DNA from: Terriglobales bacterium
Lineage (GTDB): Bacteria > Acidobacteriota > Terriglobia > Terriglobales > Acidobacteriaceae
Assembly: GCA_025934735.1 (NCBI GenBank)
Contig: JAICWP010000008.1
Coordinates: 1 to 64,000, forward strand
Reading direction: 5' to 3'
Length of the DNA: 64,000 nucleotides
Shown: positions 31,791-41,974 of the stretch, one piece after another
Layout of the letters: each line of letters starts with the position of its first letter
How positions within the stretch are numbered: the first letter of the stretch is position 1
Made by a program: the position numbers and the translations under genes
The notes under the pieces: model-generated
Databases searched by the model: none
What the model was told of the DNA's origin: nothing
The model's input: the letters and a program-made list of their open reading frames with translations, nothing else

Positions 31791-32849
31791 TCAACTAACT
31801 CCTGACTCCCGACTCCTGACTCCCGGTCTATCCACCGACATGTGCATGGCTTCGCGCACCTCGTCCATGGTGGAGCTGGCTATTTTGCGAGCTTTGCTGG
31901 ATCCTGTCTCCAGAATATCCCATGCCAGGCGAGGATTGTCCTCGTATTTTTTTCGCCGTTGCTGCATTGGAGTCAGCACACTAACCAGTGCATCCGCCAC
32001 CCAACTTTTACATTCAATGCAGCCAATTCCGGCGGTTTTGCAGCCTTCCCACACCTTGGCGATGGTGGGCTGGTCACTGAAAATCTTGTGCAAATCTCCT
32101 ACCGGGCAGATGTCCGGATTGCCCGGGTCGGTGCGCCGGACGCGCGCCGGGTCGGTCACCATGGTCTTCAGCTTCTGCCGCACCACCGGATCGGGGTCGG
32201 TCAGCAAAATGGTGTTGCCGTAAGACTTGGACATTTTGCGCCCGTCGGTGCCGGGCAGCTTGGCGGCCGGAGTGAGCAAAGGCTGCGGCTCGGGAAAAAC
32301 GTAGGAGCGTTCGCCTTGGTAGAACATGTTAAAGCGGCGCGCGATTTCGCGGGTCAACTCCACATGCGGCACCTGGTCCTCGCCCACGGGCACGTAATCG
32401 CCCTTGTAGATGAGGATGTCAGCCGCCTGCAGCACCGGGTAACCGAGAAAGCCGTAGGTCCCAAGGTCTTTATCCTGAATGTTTTCCCGCTGTTCTTTGT
32501 AGGTGGGCACGCGTTCCAGCCAGCCCAGGGGGGTGATCATGGAGAACAGCAGGTGCAGTTCGGCATGCTGCGGCACGTGGGACTGTATAAACATGGTGCA
32601 GCGCTCCGGTTCGAGCCCCGCCGCCAGCCAATCCATCACCACCTGCAGGGAATTTTCCTTGATGGCGGAAGTGTCGGCGTAGTCGGTAGTCAGGGCGTGC
32701 CAGTCAGCCACGAAGAAAAAGCAATCGTACTTGTCCTGCATGCGCACCCAGTTATCGAGCGCGCCCACAAAGTTGCCCAGGTGCAGCTTGCCGGTGGAGC
32801 GCATGCCGCTAAGCACACGTTTTTTGCGGTTGTCGGAACGAACAGGCAT
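31791..32849 (-). CDS. trpS: tryptophanyl-tRNA synthetase
   Basis: The product is 352 residues, class I synthetase. The HIGH-type motif is HLGN (23-26) and KMSKS is at 204-208. ICPVGDLHKIF and CIECKSWVAD match the C-terminal part of bacterial TrpRS. It charges tRNA-Trp in the cytoplasm. Its ATG directly follows the stop of the upstream M50 protease gene, so the two are cotranscribed and probably translationally coupled. Confidence 0.95.
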   Translation of the reverse strand: MPVRSDNRKKRVLSGMRSTGKLHLGNFVGALDNWVRMQDKYDCFFFVADWHALTTDYADTSAIKENSLQVVMDWLAAGLEPERCTMFIQSHVPQHAELHLLFSMITPLGWLERVPTYKEQRENIQDKDLGTYGFLGYPVLQAADILIYKGDYVPVGEDQVPHVELTREIARRFNMFYQGERSYVFPEPQPLLTPAAKLPGTDGRKMSKSYGNTILLTDPDPVVRQKLKTMVTDPARVRRTDPGNPDICPVGDLHKIFSDQPTIAKVWEGCKTAGIGCIECKSWVADALVSVLTPMQQRRKKYEDNPRLAWDILETGSSKARKIASSTMDEVREAMHMSVDRPGVRSRESGVS

Positions 32850-33530
32850 TCACACTCTCATAAGCAGGGAATTGAAAATGCTGATGAACGGCGACATCAT
32901 CGCCATCAGCAGGTTGCCGCCCACCAGCAACAGCAGAATCAGGCCCACAATTCCAACCCGGTCATAAATGTCGCGCACGCGCTCAGAAAGCATGTGCCGC
33001 ACCACATGGCTGCCATCCAGCGGCGGCACTGGAATCAGGTTGAAAACCCCCAGCAAAACGTTAATGACCATGCCCTGATAGAGCAGCACCGAGATGGGCA
33101 CGAGCGCCGAATTGCTGATTCCGGGATAGCCCAGCATCGCCGCTTTTACAATGATGCTGGCCTGGGGTGAGCTTAGCGAAATCAGCATCAGGCAGATCAC
33201 CGCCAGCGTGGCCACCAGGAAATTGCTGATAGGCCCGGCGATAGAAGTGAAAATGTCGTCGCGGATCTCGTGCCCGAAGTTGCGCGGATCCACCGGCGTG
33301 GGCTTGGCCCAGCCAATCACCGGGAACCCGGTGAAAAGGCAAATGGCCGGCATGATGATGGTGCCCATGATGTCTATGTGGCGAATAGGGTTCAGCGACA
33401 CGCGTCCCAGCATTTTGGCGGTAGGATCGCCGCACCGCCACGCGGTGAAGGCGTGCGCCGACTCATGCACGCTGATGGCGAAAAGAAAAACGATGCCTTG
33501 GAAAACGTAGATAACGTGTTGAAGCGTCAT
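32850..33530 (-). CDS. site-2 protease-type membrane metallopeptidase (M50)
   Basis: The product is 226 residues with about six membrane segments. HESAH (22-26) is the zinc motif with H22, E23 and H26, and NLIPVPPLDGSHV near residue 185 holds the third ligand Asp. The short form without a PDZ domain belongs to the YwhC-like S2P subfamily. It should cleave substrates within the membrane; targets are unknown. It is first in the M50-trpS pair. Confidence 0.88.
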   Translation of the reverse strand: MTLQHVIYVFQGIVFLFAISVHESAHAFTAWRCGDPTAKMLGRVSLNPIRHIDIMGTIIMPAICLFTGFPVIGWAKPTPVDPRNFGHEIRDDIFTSIAGPISNFLVATLAVICLMLISLSSPQASIIVKAAMLGYPGISNSALVPISVLLYQGMVINVLLGVFNLIPVPPLDGSHVVRHMLSERVRDIYDRVGIVGLILLLLVGGNLLMAMMSPFISIFNSLLMRV

Positions 33531-33707
33531 GCCTTAGGTTCGATTGTACAGTTGCTGGTTGGCAGTTGTCAGTTGTCAGTAAGCAGGTTTCAAAGTTTCG
33601 CAGGTTTCAATCCAACTTTCAAGATTTCGCAGGCTTCGGAGTGGTGCAGTTTGAATCTTCCACGGTTTGCCCGTCGCTGTAGACTAAGCAGTGGAGGGCC
33701 AAGTCTA

Positions 33708-33947
33708 ATGATCCGCCAACAGATACGAGCGCCAAAAAATGGAGATCGCGTGGGGGCGACCGGCCAGAATGGCACTTTTGAGGTAATCGCGGTGACTACC
33801 TCACCCGTCAACATGGCAAAATTAAGCCTCCTCGGCAAACCTGATTTCACCATCGACGTGCCTTGGGGTGCCCTCATATTTCGCGACAAAGAGGATGCCA
33901 GCCAAGCGGCCGCCAGGATCGTGAAAGAGGCTACCGAAAAGGATTAG
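33708..33947 (+). CDS. conserved-looking small protein (79 aa)
   Basis: The product is 79 residues from the ATG at 33708, with GGAGGG nine bases upstream. PKNGDRVGATGQNGTFEV and DVPWGALIFRDKEDAS look like a compact beta-barrel similar to a small SH3-like domain. It is soluble, with no signal. The open frame continues upstream to 33270 only as antisense to the protease gene. Function unknown. Confidence 0.6.
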   Translation: MIRQQIRAPKNGDRVGATGQNGTFEVIAVTTSPVNMAKLSLLGKPDFTIDVPWGALIFRDKEDASQAAARIVKEATEKD

Positions 33948-34123
33948 GTGACATTTATTGGTTTATCATCCTTGCCTTCAAACAATGGCAATACAACGTA
34001 CCTAGGCAACGCCCTGTCAATCATCGCAGTGAACTGTTCCCACTGTTCTGCCGCTTTCATGAGTGGTTACTGACGCCAAGTGCTCTCAGAGCTTGAGATG
34101 CTACATGACCTTGAAACTTTCCT

Positions 34124-34933
34124 TTACGTTCTCTCCGCCCGCCTTGCCTCTTCTGGCGCTATGTCCTTAACTTTAACGGTCTTGGCGGGAATGCCTGCCA
34201 CGATATGAAAGGGCTCAACCGGCTTGGAAGCCACCCCCATGGAGCCCACCATCGCGTGCTCTCCCACGCGCACCCCGCTGAGCACGGTGGCGTGATAGGT
34301 GACGCGCGCCCGCGGCCCAATTTCGGTGCGCATGTTGTTCACGATCATGCCGTCGTTCAGGTCATGGGCGTGGGAGTAAACGTTGGCGTAGTCGGAAATC
34401 GAGCTGCCTTCGTGGATAATGATTTCCCCACGGTCGTCGAGCAGTACGTATTTATGAATCACGCAGTTATCTTCCACCGTCAGGTTATAACCAAAGGAAA
34501 TCTCCACCCCGTGAAAGATTTTCACGTTTTTGCCGCAATGCTTGAATACATGTCGGGCAAGCATGGCGCGCACGCGAAATCCCAGCCAGTGGTTCAGCCC
34601 CGCGGGGGAGCGGTCGAACATCATCCAGAACCAGATCAGCGGCTTGCGCTCGCCGTAGCGCACCGGGTCGGCGTCGCCGTAGTACTCCGGTTCGAGCGTG
34701 GCGTTGCGCGGATCGAAGCTGTCAAAGAGCGCCTGCGTGGCCAGCGAGGCCCCGGTCGGGCGGGCATCATAGGCCTGGCCCAGGTAGAGCTCGCACAGGG
34801 TGTCACGCACCACGTTAGAGCGGTGCTCAGGATCGCGGTTCATGAACTCTTCGTCCAGGCGCTCAATCCAGGCTAGGTAAGCCTTTTCGGCCTCCGGAGT
34901 CGGGGTGAGGTTGCGGTATTCGAAGCGCGGCAT
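34124..34933 (-). CDS. hexapeptide-repeat (left-handed beta-helix) acyltransferase
   Basis: The product is 269 residues from the ATG at 34933 with GCGAGGACGACCGT upstream; the open frame runs on to 35071 without support. After a helical N-terminal domain (about 1-130), residues 130-255 show hexapeptide turns ([I/V]xxxx) with VTYHATVLSGVRVGEHAMVG and the end AGIPAKTVKV typical of acetyltransferases of the maltose/virginiamycin type. It probably O-acetylates a sugar or other small molecule. The acceptor is unknown. Confidence 0.8.
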   Translation of the reverse strand: MPRFEYRNLTPTPEAEKAYLAWIERLDEEFMNRDPEHRSNVVRDTLCELYLGQAYDARPTGASLATQALFDSFDPRNATLEPEYYGDADPVRYGERKPLIWFWMMFDRSPAGLNHWLGFRVRAMLARHVFKHCGKNVKIFHGVEISFGYNLTVEDNCVIHKYVLLDDRGEIIIHEGSSISDYANVYSHAHDLNDGMIVNNMRTEIGPRARVTYHATVLSGVRVGEHAMVGSMGVASKPVEPFHIVAGIPAKTVKVKDIAPEEARRAERT

Positions 34934-35162
34934 ACGGTCGTCCTCGCAGTGCTCAGGGGAAAAAGAAACGATATCACGCGGGATGCCGCTTCCCAATCGC
35001 GGGACGGGGCCGATGGGGAGCTTGAAATGGACGATAAACAGCTGTCCAATAACGCACACTCGTTTTCGCAATCGGACATCAGCTCAGAATCCGTGTCCGA
35101 AACTGCACATTAGTCCAGGCTTCGATCATCTCTTGTCACGGTAAAATCCAAGGTTTCCAATG

Positions 35163-36123
35163 ACATAGCCAATTTCCATCTCTGTCCTCGCTATGGACCT
35201 TTGGCCTGAGATTTGCAACTTACGCCCGCCGAGTACCAACGGCTTCCACAGAGGGGTGGGGGAGGTTCTCACATGGGGATGCTGCCGCGGAGGCGATCAG
35301 CTACAAAGTTTCTCCGGAATATTTCCAGGCCGCCGGCACGGCTCTGCTGTCGGGCCGGGGTTTTACATGGCACGATGATCAGAATTCTCCACGCGTAGCC
35401 ATTATCAACCAGGTATTCGCGCACAAGATTTTTGTGTCCCCAGCCCGGGCCCTCAGCGGCTACTTCAAGTTACGCGAAGGCGCGCGTATCCAGGTGGTGA
35501 GCATTGTCGAAGATGGCAAATACACGGCCAACCTGGCTGAGAACCCACAGCTCGCGGTGTTTCTCCCCATTCTGCAATCGCCCTCCAGCAGCACCTGGAT
35601 GGTCGTGCGGTCAAGCCGCAACCCGCAGCAACTGACGGCAGCCATCCGGGCTAAACTCCGCGACTTGGATGCGGGGCTTCCTGCGTTCATTCAAACCTGG
35701 AACAGCGAAATGAACGGAGCTATGTTTGCTCCGCGCATGGCCACTCTATCGCTTGGGGTGCTGGGCATGATGGGCGCCATGCTGTCCGTCATCGGCATCT
35801 TTGGCATGGCGGCTTACTCGGTGAGCAAGCGTAAGCGGGAGCTGGGGATTCGCATCGCTCTGGGCGCGCAGCGCAAGGAAGTATTGCAGGCAGCGCTGGG
35901 ACGCGCTGTCCGTTTGCTGGCGCTGGGTTCCGCAGCAGGATTGCTCATGGGAATTCTGGCCAGCCGGGTGCTGGCCTTCATCGTGTACCAGGGAACGCCG
36001 CGCGACCCCTTGGTACTGGTTGGGTGTGTTCTGGCTATGGCGCTGTTGGGGTTGGCGGCGACGTGGGTTCCGGCGCAACGCGCGCTGTCCATTGATCCTA
36101 TGGTGCTTCTGCGCGAGGAATGA
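35163..36123 (+). pseudogene. C-terminal remnant of a MacB/FtsX-type (ADOP-like) permease
   Basis: A frame open from 35163 encodes AISYKVSPEYFQAAGTALL, then RVAIINQVFAHKIF and RIQVVSIVEDGKYT. These are segments of the periplasmic domain of duplicated acidobacterial permeases. The last three membrane segments and the closing LSIDPMVLLREE of the FtsX domain follow. A full protein is about 800 residues; only about 300 remain and a stop at 35160 precedes them with no start. A GTG at 35434 could give 229 residues, but homology starts upstream, so it is a 5'-truncated remnant. No ABC ATPase gene is beside it. Confidence 0.75.
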
Positions 36124-36248
36124 GCTATCCATGCCTTCTAGTCAGCCGAAGTGCCGTTGTTAGCCACGCGAAAACTGGATTTCAAACACAGCTTCAGCAT
36201 CGGAAATCTGGGATGTCGTGCTACCATGCGTCACCACGCGGGGGAACA

Positions 36249-38822
36249 ATGGCGGGTGTCGGCACGTCGCTCGGTCCATATGAAATCGTTGGCGCCATCG
36301 GCGCCGGGGGAATGGGTGAGGTCTATCGGGCGCGCGATCCGCGCCTGGGCCGAGAAGTCGCCGTTAAAATTCTGCCCTCCCAGTTTTCCGCCGATTCCGA
36401 GCGCCTGCGCCGATTCGAGCAGGAAGCACGTGCCGCTGCCGCGCTCAATCATCCCAACATTCTTGCGATTTACGACCTCGGCACCCAGTCGAATGGCTCC
36501 CCTTACATCGTCAGCGAACTACTGGAAGGTGAAAGCCTGCGCGACCGCCTGCGCTCCGGTCCACTATCCCTGCGCAAAGTTACCGATTATGCCACGCAGA
36601 TCGCCCTCGGCTTGGCCGCCGCCCACGACAAAGGCATAGTCCATCGCGACCTGAAGCCGGAGAATCTGTTCATCACCAAAGATGGGCGGGCCAAGATTCT
36701 CGACTTCGGCTTGGCTAAGCTCACCGAGCACATCTCTGATTCCGAAACCGTCGTGCACAGCGACGGCACAACGCCGGGCATGGTCCTCGGCACCGCAGGC
36801 TACATGTCTCCCGAGCAGGTGCGCGGCATTTCAACCGACCATCGTTCTGATATTTTTACATTCGGCGCGATTCTCTACGAGATGCTCTCAGCCAAGCGCG
36901 CGTTCCGCGGCGATACCACCGCCGACACGATGAGCGCAATCCTCAAGGAAGATCCGCCGGAGTTGACGGAAACCAACCGCCAGGTGCCGCCCGCTCTCGA
37001 ACGCATCGTTCGCCACTGCCTGGAAAAGAACCCGGACGAGCGCTTCCAATCTATCCGCGATGTGGCGTTCGACTTAGGTGCGCTCTCCAGCCCATCTAGT
37101 TCGGGCATCTCTGCGGCGCCTCCCGTGAATATCAGTCCTCGGGGCAGACGCCGCGCTTGGTTTGCTACGGTAGGGACGCTGGGGCTGATGATGGCACTTG
37201 CCCTGGGCGTGGGCATAGGCGAACGATGGTCGCGCCCACAGCCCCCGCACTACCAGCAGCTCACTTTCCGGCGCGGCACAATCGAGGGGGCGCGCTTCGC
37301 GCCTGACGGCCACACCATTGTCTACTCCGCCGCTTGGGAAGGCGGTCCGCCAGAACTCTACAGTTCTCGCGACGACGGACAGGGCGAGCGTCCGCTCGGT
37401 ATCAAGGGCGCCAAACTCCTCTCGATTTCATCCACTGGGGAGATGGCGCTGCTTACAAAAATTCAACCGCCCCGCAACTGGATTGATACCGGCACCCTCG
37501 CACGAGCGCCGCTGGCGGGCGGCGCGCCTCGCGAACTGCTCGAAGGAGTGGATTCCGCCGACTGGTCGCCCGATGGAAAGGACTTGGCTGTCAGCCGCTT
37601 GGACCAAGCAAGCGCGCAGTGGAAGCTGGAGTATCCCATCGGTAAGTTGATCTACCAGTCGCCAAACTGGATTAGCCACATCCGGCTCTCGCCTCACGGA
37701 GATCGCATCGCATTCCTGGAACACACGCCGACCGGGGACGACCGCGGCCGGGTCGTAGTAGTGAATTTGGACGGGTCCAAGAAGGAACTGACCGAGGAAC
37801 TGGCCAGCGTACAGGGCGTGGCCTGGTCCCACGACGGAAGCGAGATCTGGTTCACTGCCAGCACCAATGGCAACAACCGCATGCTCTACGCCGTGACTCC
37901 TGCAGGCAGAGAACGGCTGGTGGATACCGTTCCCGGAAAGCTGCAATTGGAAGATATTGGCGCCGATAACCGGGTGCTCCTGCAGTTGCAGAGCGCCGGT
38001 CGCGCAATGGTCGGAGTGACGGCGGGACACTCGCGAGAGGTTCCGTTAGGCTGGCTGGACTATCCCTTCCCGCGAGACCTCACCCCGGACGGCAAAACCG
38101 TTTTGTTTGAGGAAGAGGGCGAAGGAGGAGGACCGCGCTACACGGTCTTCGTCCGCGGCACAGACGGTTCCCCGGCGGTGTCAATCGGAGAAGGCTATGC
38201 CGCCGCAATCTCTCCCGATGGCAAGTGGGCGGTAACCTTGTCGCCAGATGACGCGCGTCGTTTAACTATTGTGCCAGTCGGGGCGGGCGAGACCCGGAAT
38301 TTAACCCCATCGGATGTCTCATACGGGATAGGAAAATGGCTTCCCGATAACCGCCGCTACCTTGTTGCCGGCCAGCAGCGCAATCATCTTCAGCGTGCTT
38401 ATATCATTGATCGTGTCAGTGGGCAGGTGCAGCCATTGACGCCGGAAGGAACAGTCGGTGCGAATCCCTCGCTGGACGGACTCTGGCTGCCGGTACGCGA
38501 CAGTGATGGCCACAACTGGCTTTGGCCAATTGCTGGGGGAGAGAAGCGCCCGCTCAATGGAATTCTTTCCCAACAATTTGCCATCGGCTGGCGCGATAAC
38601 AAGACGCTGCTGTTGACATCGAATGAGCCGGAGGACCGCATCCCCCGCCGCGTCTACGCTCTTGATATCGTTACCGGCCGGCAGCAACTCTGGAAAGCTC
38701 TTGGGCCCTCCGACACGGCCGGAGTGAGAAGTATCGGACCAATCGCATTCGCAGGCGATAGCTATGTGTACGGTTACACGCGCCAGCTCTCGGACCTGTT
38801 CCTCACCACCGGTCTCCGGTAA
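36249..38822 (+). CDS. membrane Ser/Thr protein kinase with TolB-like propeller
   Basis: The product is 857 residues from the ATG at 36249 behind GGGGGAACA; the frame is open from 36120. The kinase domain (about 11-285) has the glycine loop GAGGMGEVY, K40, HRDLKPEN (D134), DFGLAK (D152) and GYMSPEQ. One membrane segment lies near 305-327. The extracytoplasmic part (about 340-857) is a PD40/TolB-like beta-propeller with repeats such as ADWSPDGKDLAVS and AISPDGKWAVT. This receptor-like PknB-type layout is common in Acidobacteria. The ligand and the targets are unknown. Confidence 0.9.
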   Translation: MAGVGTSLGPYEIVGAIGAGGMGEVYRARDPRLGREVAVKILPSQFSADSERLRRFEQEARAAAALNHPNILAIYDLGTQSNGSPYIVSELLEGESLRDRLRSGPLSLRKVTDYATQIALGLAAAHDKGIVHRDLKPENLFITKDGRAKILDFGLAKLTEHISDSETVVHSDGTTPGMVLGTAGYMSPEQVRGISTDHRSDIFTFGAILYEMLSAKRAFRGDTTADTMSAILKEDPPELTETNRQVPPALERIVRHCLEKNPDERFQSIRDVAFDLGALSSPSSSGISAAPPVNISPRGRRRAWFATVGTLGLMMALALGVGIGERWSRPQPPHYQQLTFRRGTIEGARFAPDGHTIVYSAAWEGGPPELYSSRDDGQGERPLGIKGAKLLSISSTGEMALLTKIQPPRNWIDTGTLARAPLAGGAPRELLEGVDSADWSPDGKDLAVSRLDQASAQWKLEYPIGKLIYQSPNWISHIRLSPHGDRIAFLEHTPTGDDRGRVVVVNLDGSKKELTEELASVQGVAWSHDGSEIWFTASTNGNNRMLYAVTPAGRERLVDTVPGKLQLEDIGADNRVLLQLQSAGRAMVGVTAGHSREVPLGWLDYPFPRDLTPDGKTVLFEEEGEGGGPRYTVFVRGTDGSPAVSIGEGYAAAISPDGKWAVTLSPDDARRLTIVPVGAGETRNLTPSDVSYGIGKWLPDNRRYLVAGQQRNHLQRAYIIDRVSGQVQPLTPEGTVGANPSLDGLWLPVRDSDGHNWLWPIAGGEKRPLNGILSQQFAIGWRDNKTLLLTSNEPEDRIPRRVYALDIVTGRQQLWKALGPSDTAGVRSIGPIAFAGDSYVYGYTRQLSDLFLTTGLR

Positions 38823-38967
38823 TGCGTCGCGGAAGCTTACCCGGCCATGGATGAGCGTCGCGCCATAAAGGCGCTGCTGCGCCCTTAGGAGCCGGGGGAG
38901 AAACGCTAGTTGTTTCCTGGGAGCTATCACGGCGGTATTCGTGAGAGGGCTGCCGGGTGTATCCCGT

Positions 38968-40464
38968 TTAGCGTAAGAGCGCAGGTTTCAGGGTCCAGGC
39001 CTGGAGGCCCGCCACCGACAGTAGATGCGCAGAGTGGAACCCCTTGGGGAAGATTGGCCAGTTCCAAACCGCAGGCGAGTCCTCGGCTACATACTTCATG
39101 GTGGCCAATCGCGCCATCGGCAAAGTAACCGTTGATGGCGGCGGATTGCCTGCAAGCAGCGTCCTGCCAACATCCGCCAGAGCGACCAGATAACTCTCCG
39201 GCGGAACCGCAACACTGCCCAGCCACACATCAGCCGGTATTTGGTGATTGCGGGCCAGGAAGTCTGCGACATCACCAACAGTGCGAGCGAACTGGTCCCA
39301 AGGGACGTCTACGGCATGCGCGATGTGTGGCGGATCCACGGCGGGCCCATATGGGTTTTCGCTGATCGTGAAAGCACCGGCTGTGTTCGTGCGCTCAGTG
39401 ATTTCCCTTTCTACATACGTGTTCAGGAGTTCAAGCACTTCACTGGCGGAAAGGGCGTAATCCCCATGCGTTTGGAATGACACCCCCGGTGTCACGGCCT
39501 CCGCTACGTCTTTCAGATCGCTGGTCGAAAACTCGCGGGCATGCGCCAGGTCGGGAAAGAGCTTTACCGTTCCCGAGCCGGTGATGAACCGCACCTCCGG
39601 GAAGCTCTTCATGTAGCGCACCAGGCCTTCGAAGTAGGCAAACGTTTGCTTCTGCTCCGCGGCAGACTTCAAGGGTGGCCGTTTCCACTGGCTGGGCGGC
39701 GGATTAGCCCCATCGGCAAAGTTGAGGTCCCAGAACCATTGGTGAATGAACTCACAAGGATGGAAGTAGAGGCTAATCAGCCCGCCGGAAGAGTCCGCGG
39801 ACATGCGAGCATAGATCTCCCGGAATTTGGCTTTCGATTGTTCCAGGTTGTCCCACTTGTCGTTTGGCCTTAGCTGCTCGCCCTCCTTGGTGTTGAAAAT
39901 GTTCAGCAGGCCTCCGTACCAGAATGGCTTGCCGTCGAGCCCAATTTGGGTACCTTCGTCGAGGTAGAGCTTCACCCCCCACTGCCGCAGCGCGGCATAC
40001 GGCTGTGGCGCCCACGAGCTGCCGGGCTGGCCGTAACAGCAGGGCGTTTTGCCGAAGATGCGGGCTACATCCTCGAATCCGCCTCGCTCGCGGCGGGTAA
40101 ATTCCTCGAGGCCGGTGTTCCAGTCCATGCCGGATTCGTATTCCGCGGGCGTCGGGTGCTGGCTGTGAGTGTTGGCGTGGTAACCGATATCGTGACGGCG
40201 CATCGCGGCGATAACGTCCGAGCGCCCGCGGCGTTCCAGCGTTCGCGCCTTCTCTCCCACAACTTTGAAGGTCGCCGGCACTCCCTCAGCCGTGAGGAAT
40301 TCTGCCAGGCGCTTGGCCGCATCATCACTGGGCGGGAGAATGTAGTCCTCGGTGTCGAACCAGAGGACCACGTAGACCGGATGTGACTGGGGCTGCGCTA
40401 GGGCGGCGGCACTGGCAGCGAATAAGAGGGCGAGGATAGCGGCAAGTCTCTTCCAAGCACACAT
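38968..40464 (-). CDS. secreted NodB-like polysaccharide deacetylase family protein
   Basis: The product is 498 residues with a signal peptide (6-23). VLWFDTEDYILPP (D37) and GYHANTHSQHP (H96, H100) are the metal-binding motifs of the NodB/CE4 fold, followed by a long C-terminal part (about 280-498) that I do not recognise. It may deacetylate a polysaccharide outside the cytoplasm, but the second half could give another role. Start ATG at 40464; the ribosome site is unclear. It is divergent from the APC permease gene. Confidence 0.7.
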   Translation of the reverse strand: MCAWKRLAAILALLFAASAAALAQPQSHPVYVVLWFDTEDYILPPSDDAAKRLAEFLTAEGVPATFKVVGEKARTLERRGRSDVIAAMRRHDIGYHANTHSQHPTPAEYESGMDWNTGLEEFTRRERGGFEDVARIFGKTPCCYGQPGSSWAPQPYAALRQWGVKLYLDEGTQIGLDGKPFWYGGLLNIFNTKEGEQLRPNDKWDNLEQSKAKFREIYARMSADSSGGLISLYFHPCEFIHQWFWDLNFADGANPPPSQWKRPPLKSAAEQKQTFAYFEGLVRYMKSFPEVRFITGSGTVKLFPDLAHAREFSTSDLKDVAEAVTPGVSFQTHGDYALSASEVLELLNTYVEREITERTNTAGAFTISENPYGPAVDPPHIAHAVDVPWDQFARTVGDVADFLARNHQIPADVWLGSVAVPPESYLVALADVGRTLLAGNPPPSTVTLPMARLATMKYVAEDSPAVWNWPIFPKGFHSAHLLSVAGLQAWTLKPALLR

Positions 40465-40579
40465 TGGTAGGGAACGAAGTTCCTGGAGGTGCGGTACTCA
40501 GGACCGCCGATTATATCGCCTGCAGCTTGTGCATGGCGCCTACCAGATTCTCCTGCCCTTCTGCTACTGTTAACGCCCC

Positions 40580-41929
40580 ATGACCCAACTGGCCCGCAAA
40601 TTGCGCGTGGTGGATTACTTCACGCTGGGTTGGGGCACCATGGTGGGAGTGGGCTGGCTGGTCGTGATGGACGACTGGCTGGGCCGCGGCGGTCCCCTGG
40701 GTGGAGTGCTGGGCTTCGCGATTGGCGGCGTCCTGCTGCTGCCCATCGGCTACATCTACGGGCAGCTGGTGGCCGCGATGCCCGATGCGGCCGGCGAAAT
40801 TGCCTACACCGCCAAAGTCTTTCCTCAGGCGGTCAGCTACGCCACCGGTTGGATGATGTTCCTGGCCTACTTCATCGTCTGCCCCTGGGAGGCGGTGGCG
40901 CTGGGCCGCATTGCTGCTTTTATTTTTCCCCGGCTGGACACATTCGAGATCTATCGCGTGGCTGGCAGGCCGGTGTACCTTCCGCACCTGGCGCTGGGAT
41001 TGGGCCTGACCGCGCTGCTCACGCTTCTGAACTACCGCGGCATTCGCCTGAGCGCCACCTTCCAGAACTGGACCACGTTCGCGGTGCTGGGCCTGTTCGT
41101 GATCTTTGTTTCCTTCGGCGCGGCGCACGGCTCGGCCCGCAACTTTCCACCGCTTTTCAGCCACACGCCGTTCATTTCCGTTCTGCTGGTGCTGCAGATC
41201 GTTCCCTATTTCATGACCGGCTTCGAATCGGTGGCCAAGAGCGCGGAAGAAGCCAGCCCGGAATTCCGCTCCGGCGGATTTTTTCGCGCTATTGTGTTGG
41301 CCATCGTGGTGGGAGTGCTGTTCTACACCATTGTAATTGCCGCCGTGGCCTGGGCCTCGGCCTGGCAGAAGCTGCCCGGCGGAGCATTTTCCACCGCGGT
41401 GGCCTTTGAGCGGGCGCTGCATGCGCGCTGGATCGTCAGCGTGATTCTGGGGGCGGCGCTGCTTTCCCTGCTCAAAGTCTTTAACGGAAATTTTGTGGCG
41501 TCCAGCCGTCTGCTGTTTGCGTTGGGCCGCCGCGGCATGGTGGAGCCCCGCCTGGGCCAGGTGCATCCCAGAAATCAGACGCCAGCAGTCGCGGTGGTAT
41601 GGGTGGGGATTGCGACCGCCGCCATCATGCTGGCCGGGGAAGCCATCCTGGTGCCTATTACGGAGGTCGGCTCCGTCGCCTCCGCGCTGGGCTGGATGGC
41701 CGCCTGCGCCTCCTACTACCGCATGCGCCCGTTGCCGCTGCGCCGCGCCGTGGCGGTGGTAGGCGTGCTGGTGGCCATCGGCATGGTGCTGATGAAAGCG
41801 CTGCCCTTCATCCCCGGCCACTTCAGCCTGTACGAATGGATTGCCCTTGCTGCCTGGGTGGCGCTCGGTTGCACGCTGCACCGCCGGACTGCAGAGGCCG
41901 CGCAAGCCGCCTCCAGCCTCGAGACGTAG
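40580..41929 (+). CDS. APC-superfamily amino acid permease
   Basis: The product is 449 residues with about twelve membrane segments. LRVVDYFTLGWGTMVGVGW at the start corresponds to the unwound substrate-binding helix 1 of APC transporters. GFESVAKSAEEASPEF matches the conserved segment of helix 6-7 loops. It should import an amino acid or related amine by ion coupling. Substrate not predictable. ATG at 40580 follows CGCCC with no strong ribosome site. Confidence 0.85.
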   Translation: MTQLARKLRVVDYFTLGWGTMVGVGWLVVMDDWLGRGGPLGGVLGFAIGGVLLLPIGYIYGQLVAAMPDAAGEIAYTAKVFPQAVSYATGWMMFLAYFIVCPWEAVALGRIAAFIFPRLDTFEIYRVAGRPVYLPHLALGLGLTALLTLLNYRGIRLSATFQNWTTFAVLGLFVIFVSFGAAHGSARNFPPLFSHTPFISVLLVLQIVPYFMTGFESVAKSAEEASPEFRSGGFFRAIVLAIVVGVLFYTIVIAAVAWASAWQKLPGGAFSTAVAFERALHARWIVSVILGAALLSLLKVFNGNFVASSRLLFALGRRGMVEPRLGQVHPRNQTPAVAVVWVGIATAAIMLAGEAILVPITEVGSVASALGWMAACASYYRMRPLPLRRAVAVVGVLVAIGMVLMKALPFIPGHFSLYEWIALAAWVALGCTLHRRTAEAAQAASSLET

Positions 41930-41974
41930 CAGTGGCGTGCTGCTCCTGTGATCTGATACAGAACCCGGGCCGGA

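Noticed and set aside
40511-41905. 464-codon minus-strand frame rich in His, Gln and Arg
   Set aside because: It is antisense to the APC permease; its composition is that of an antisense of hydrophobic codons.
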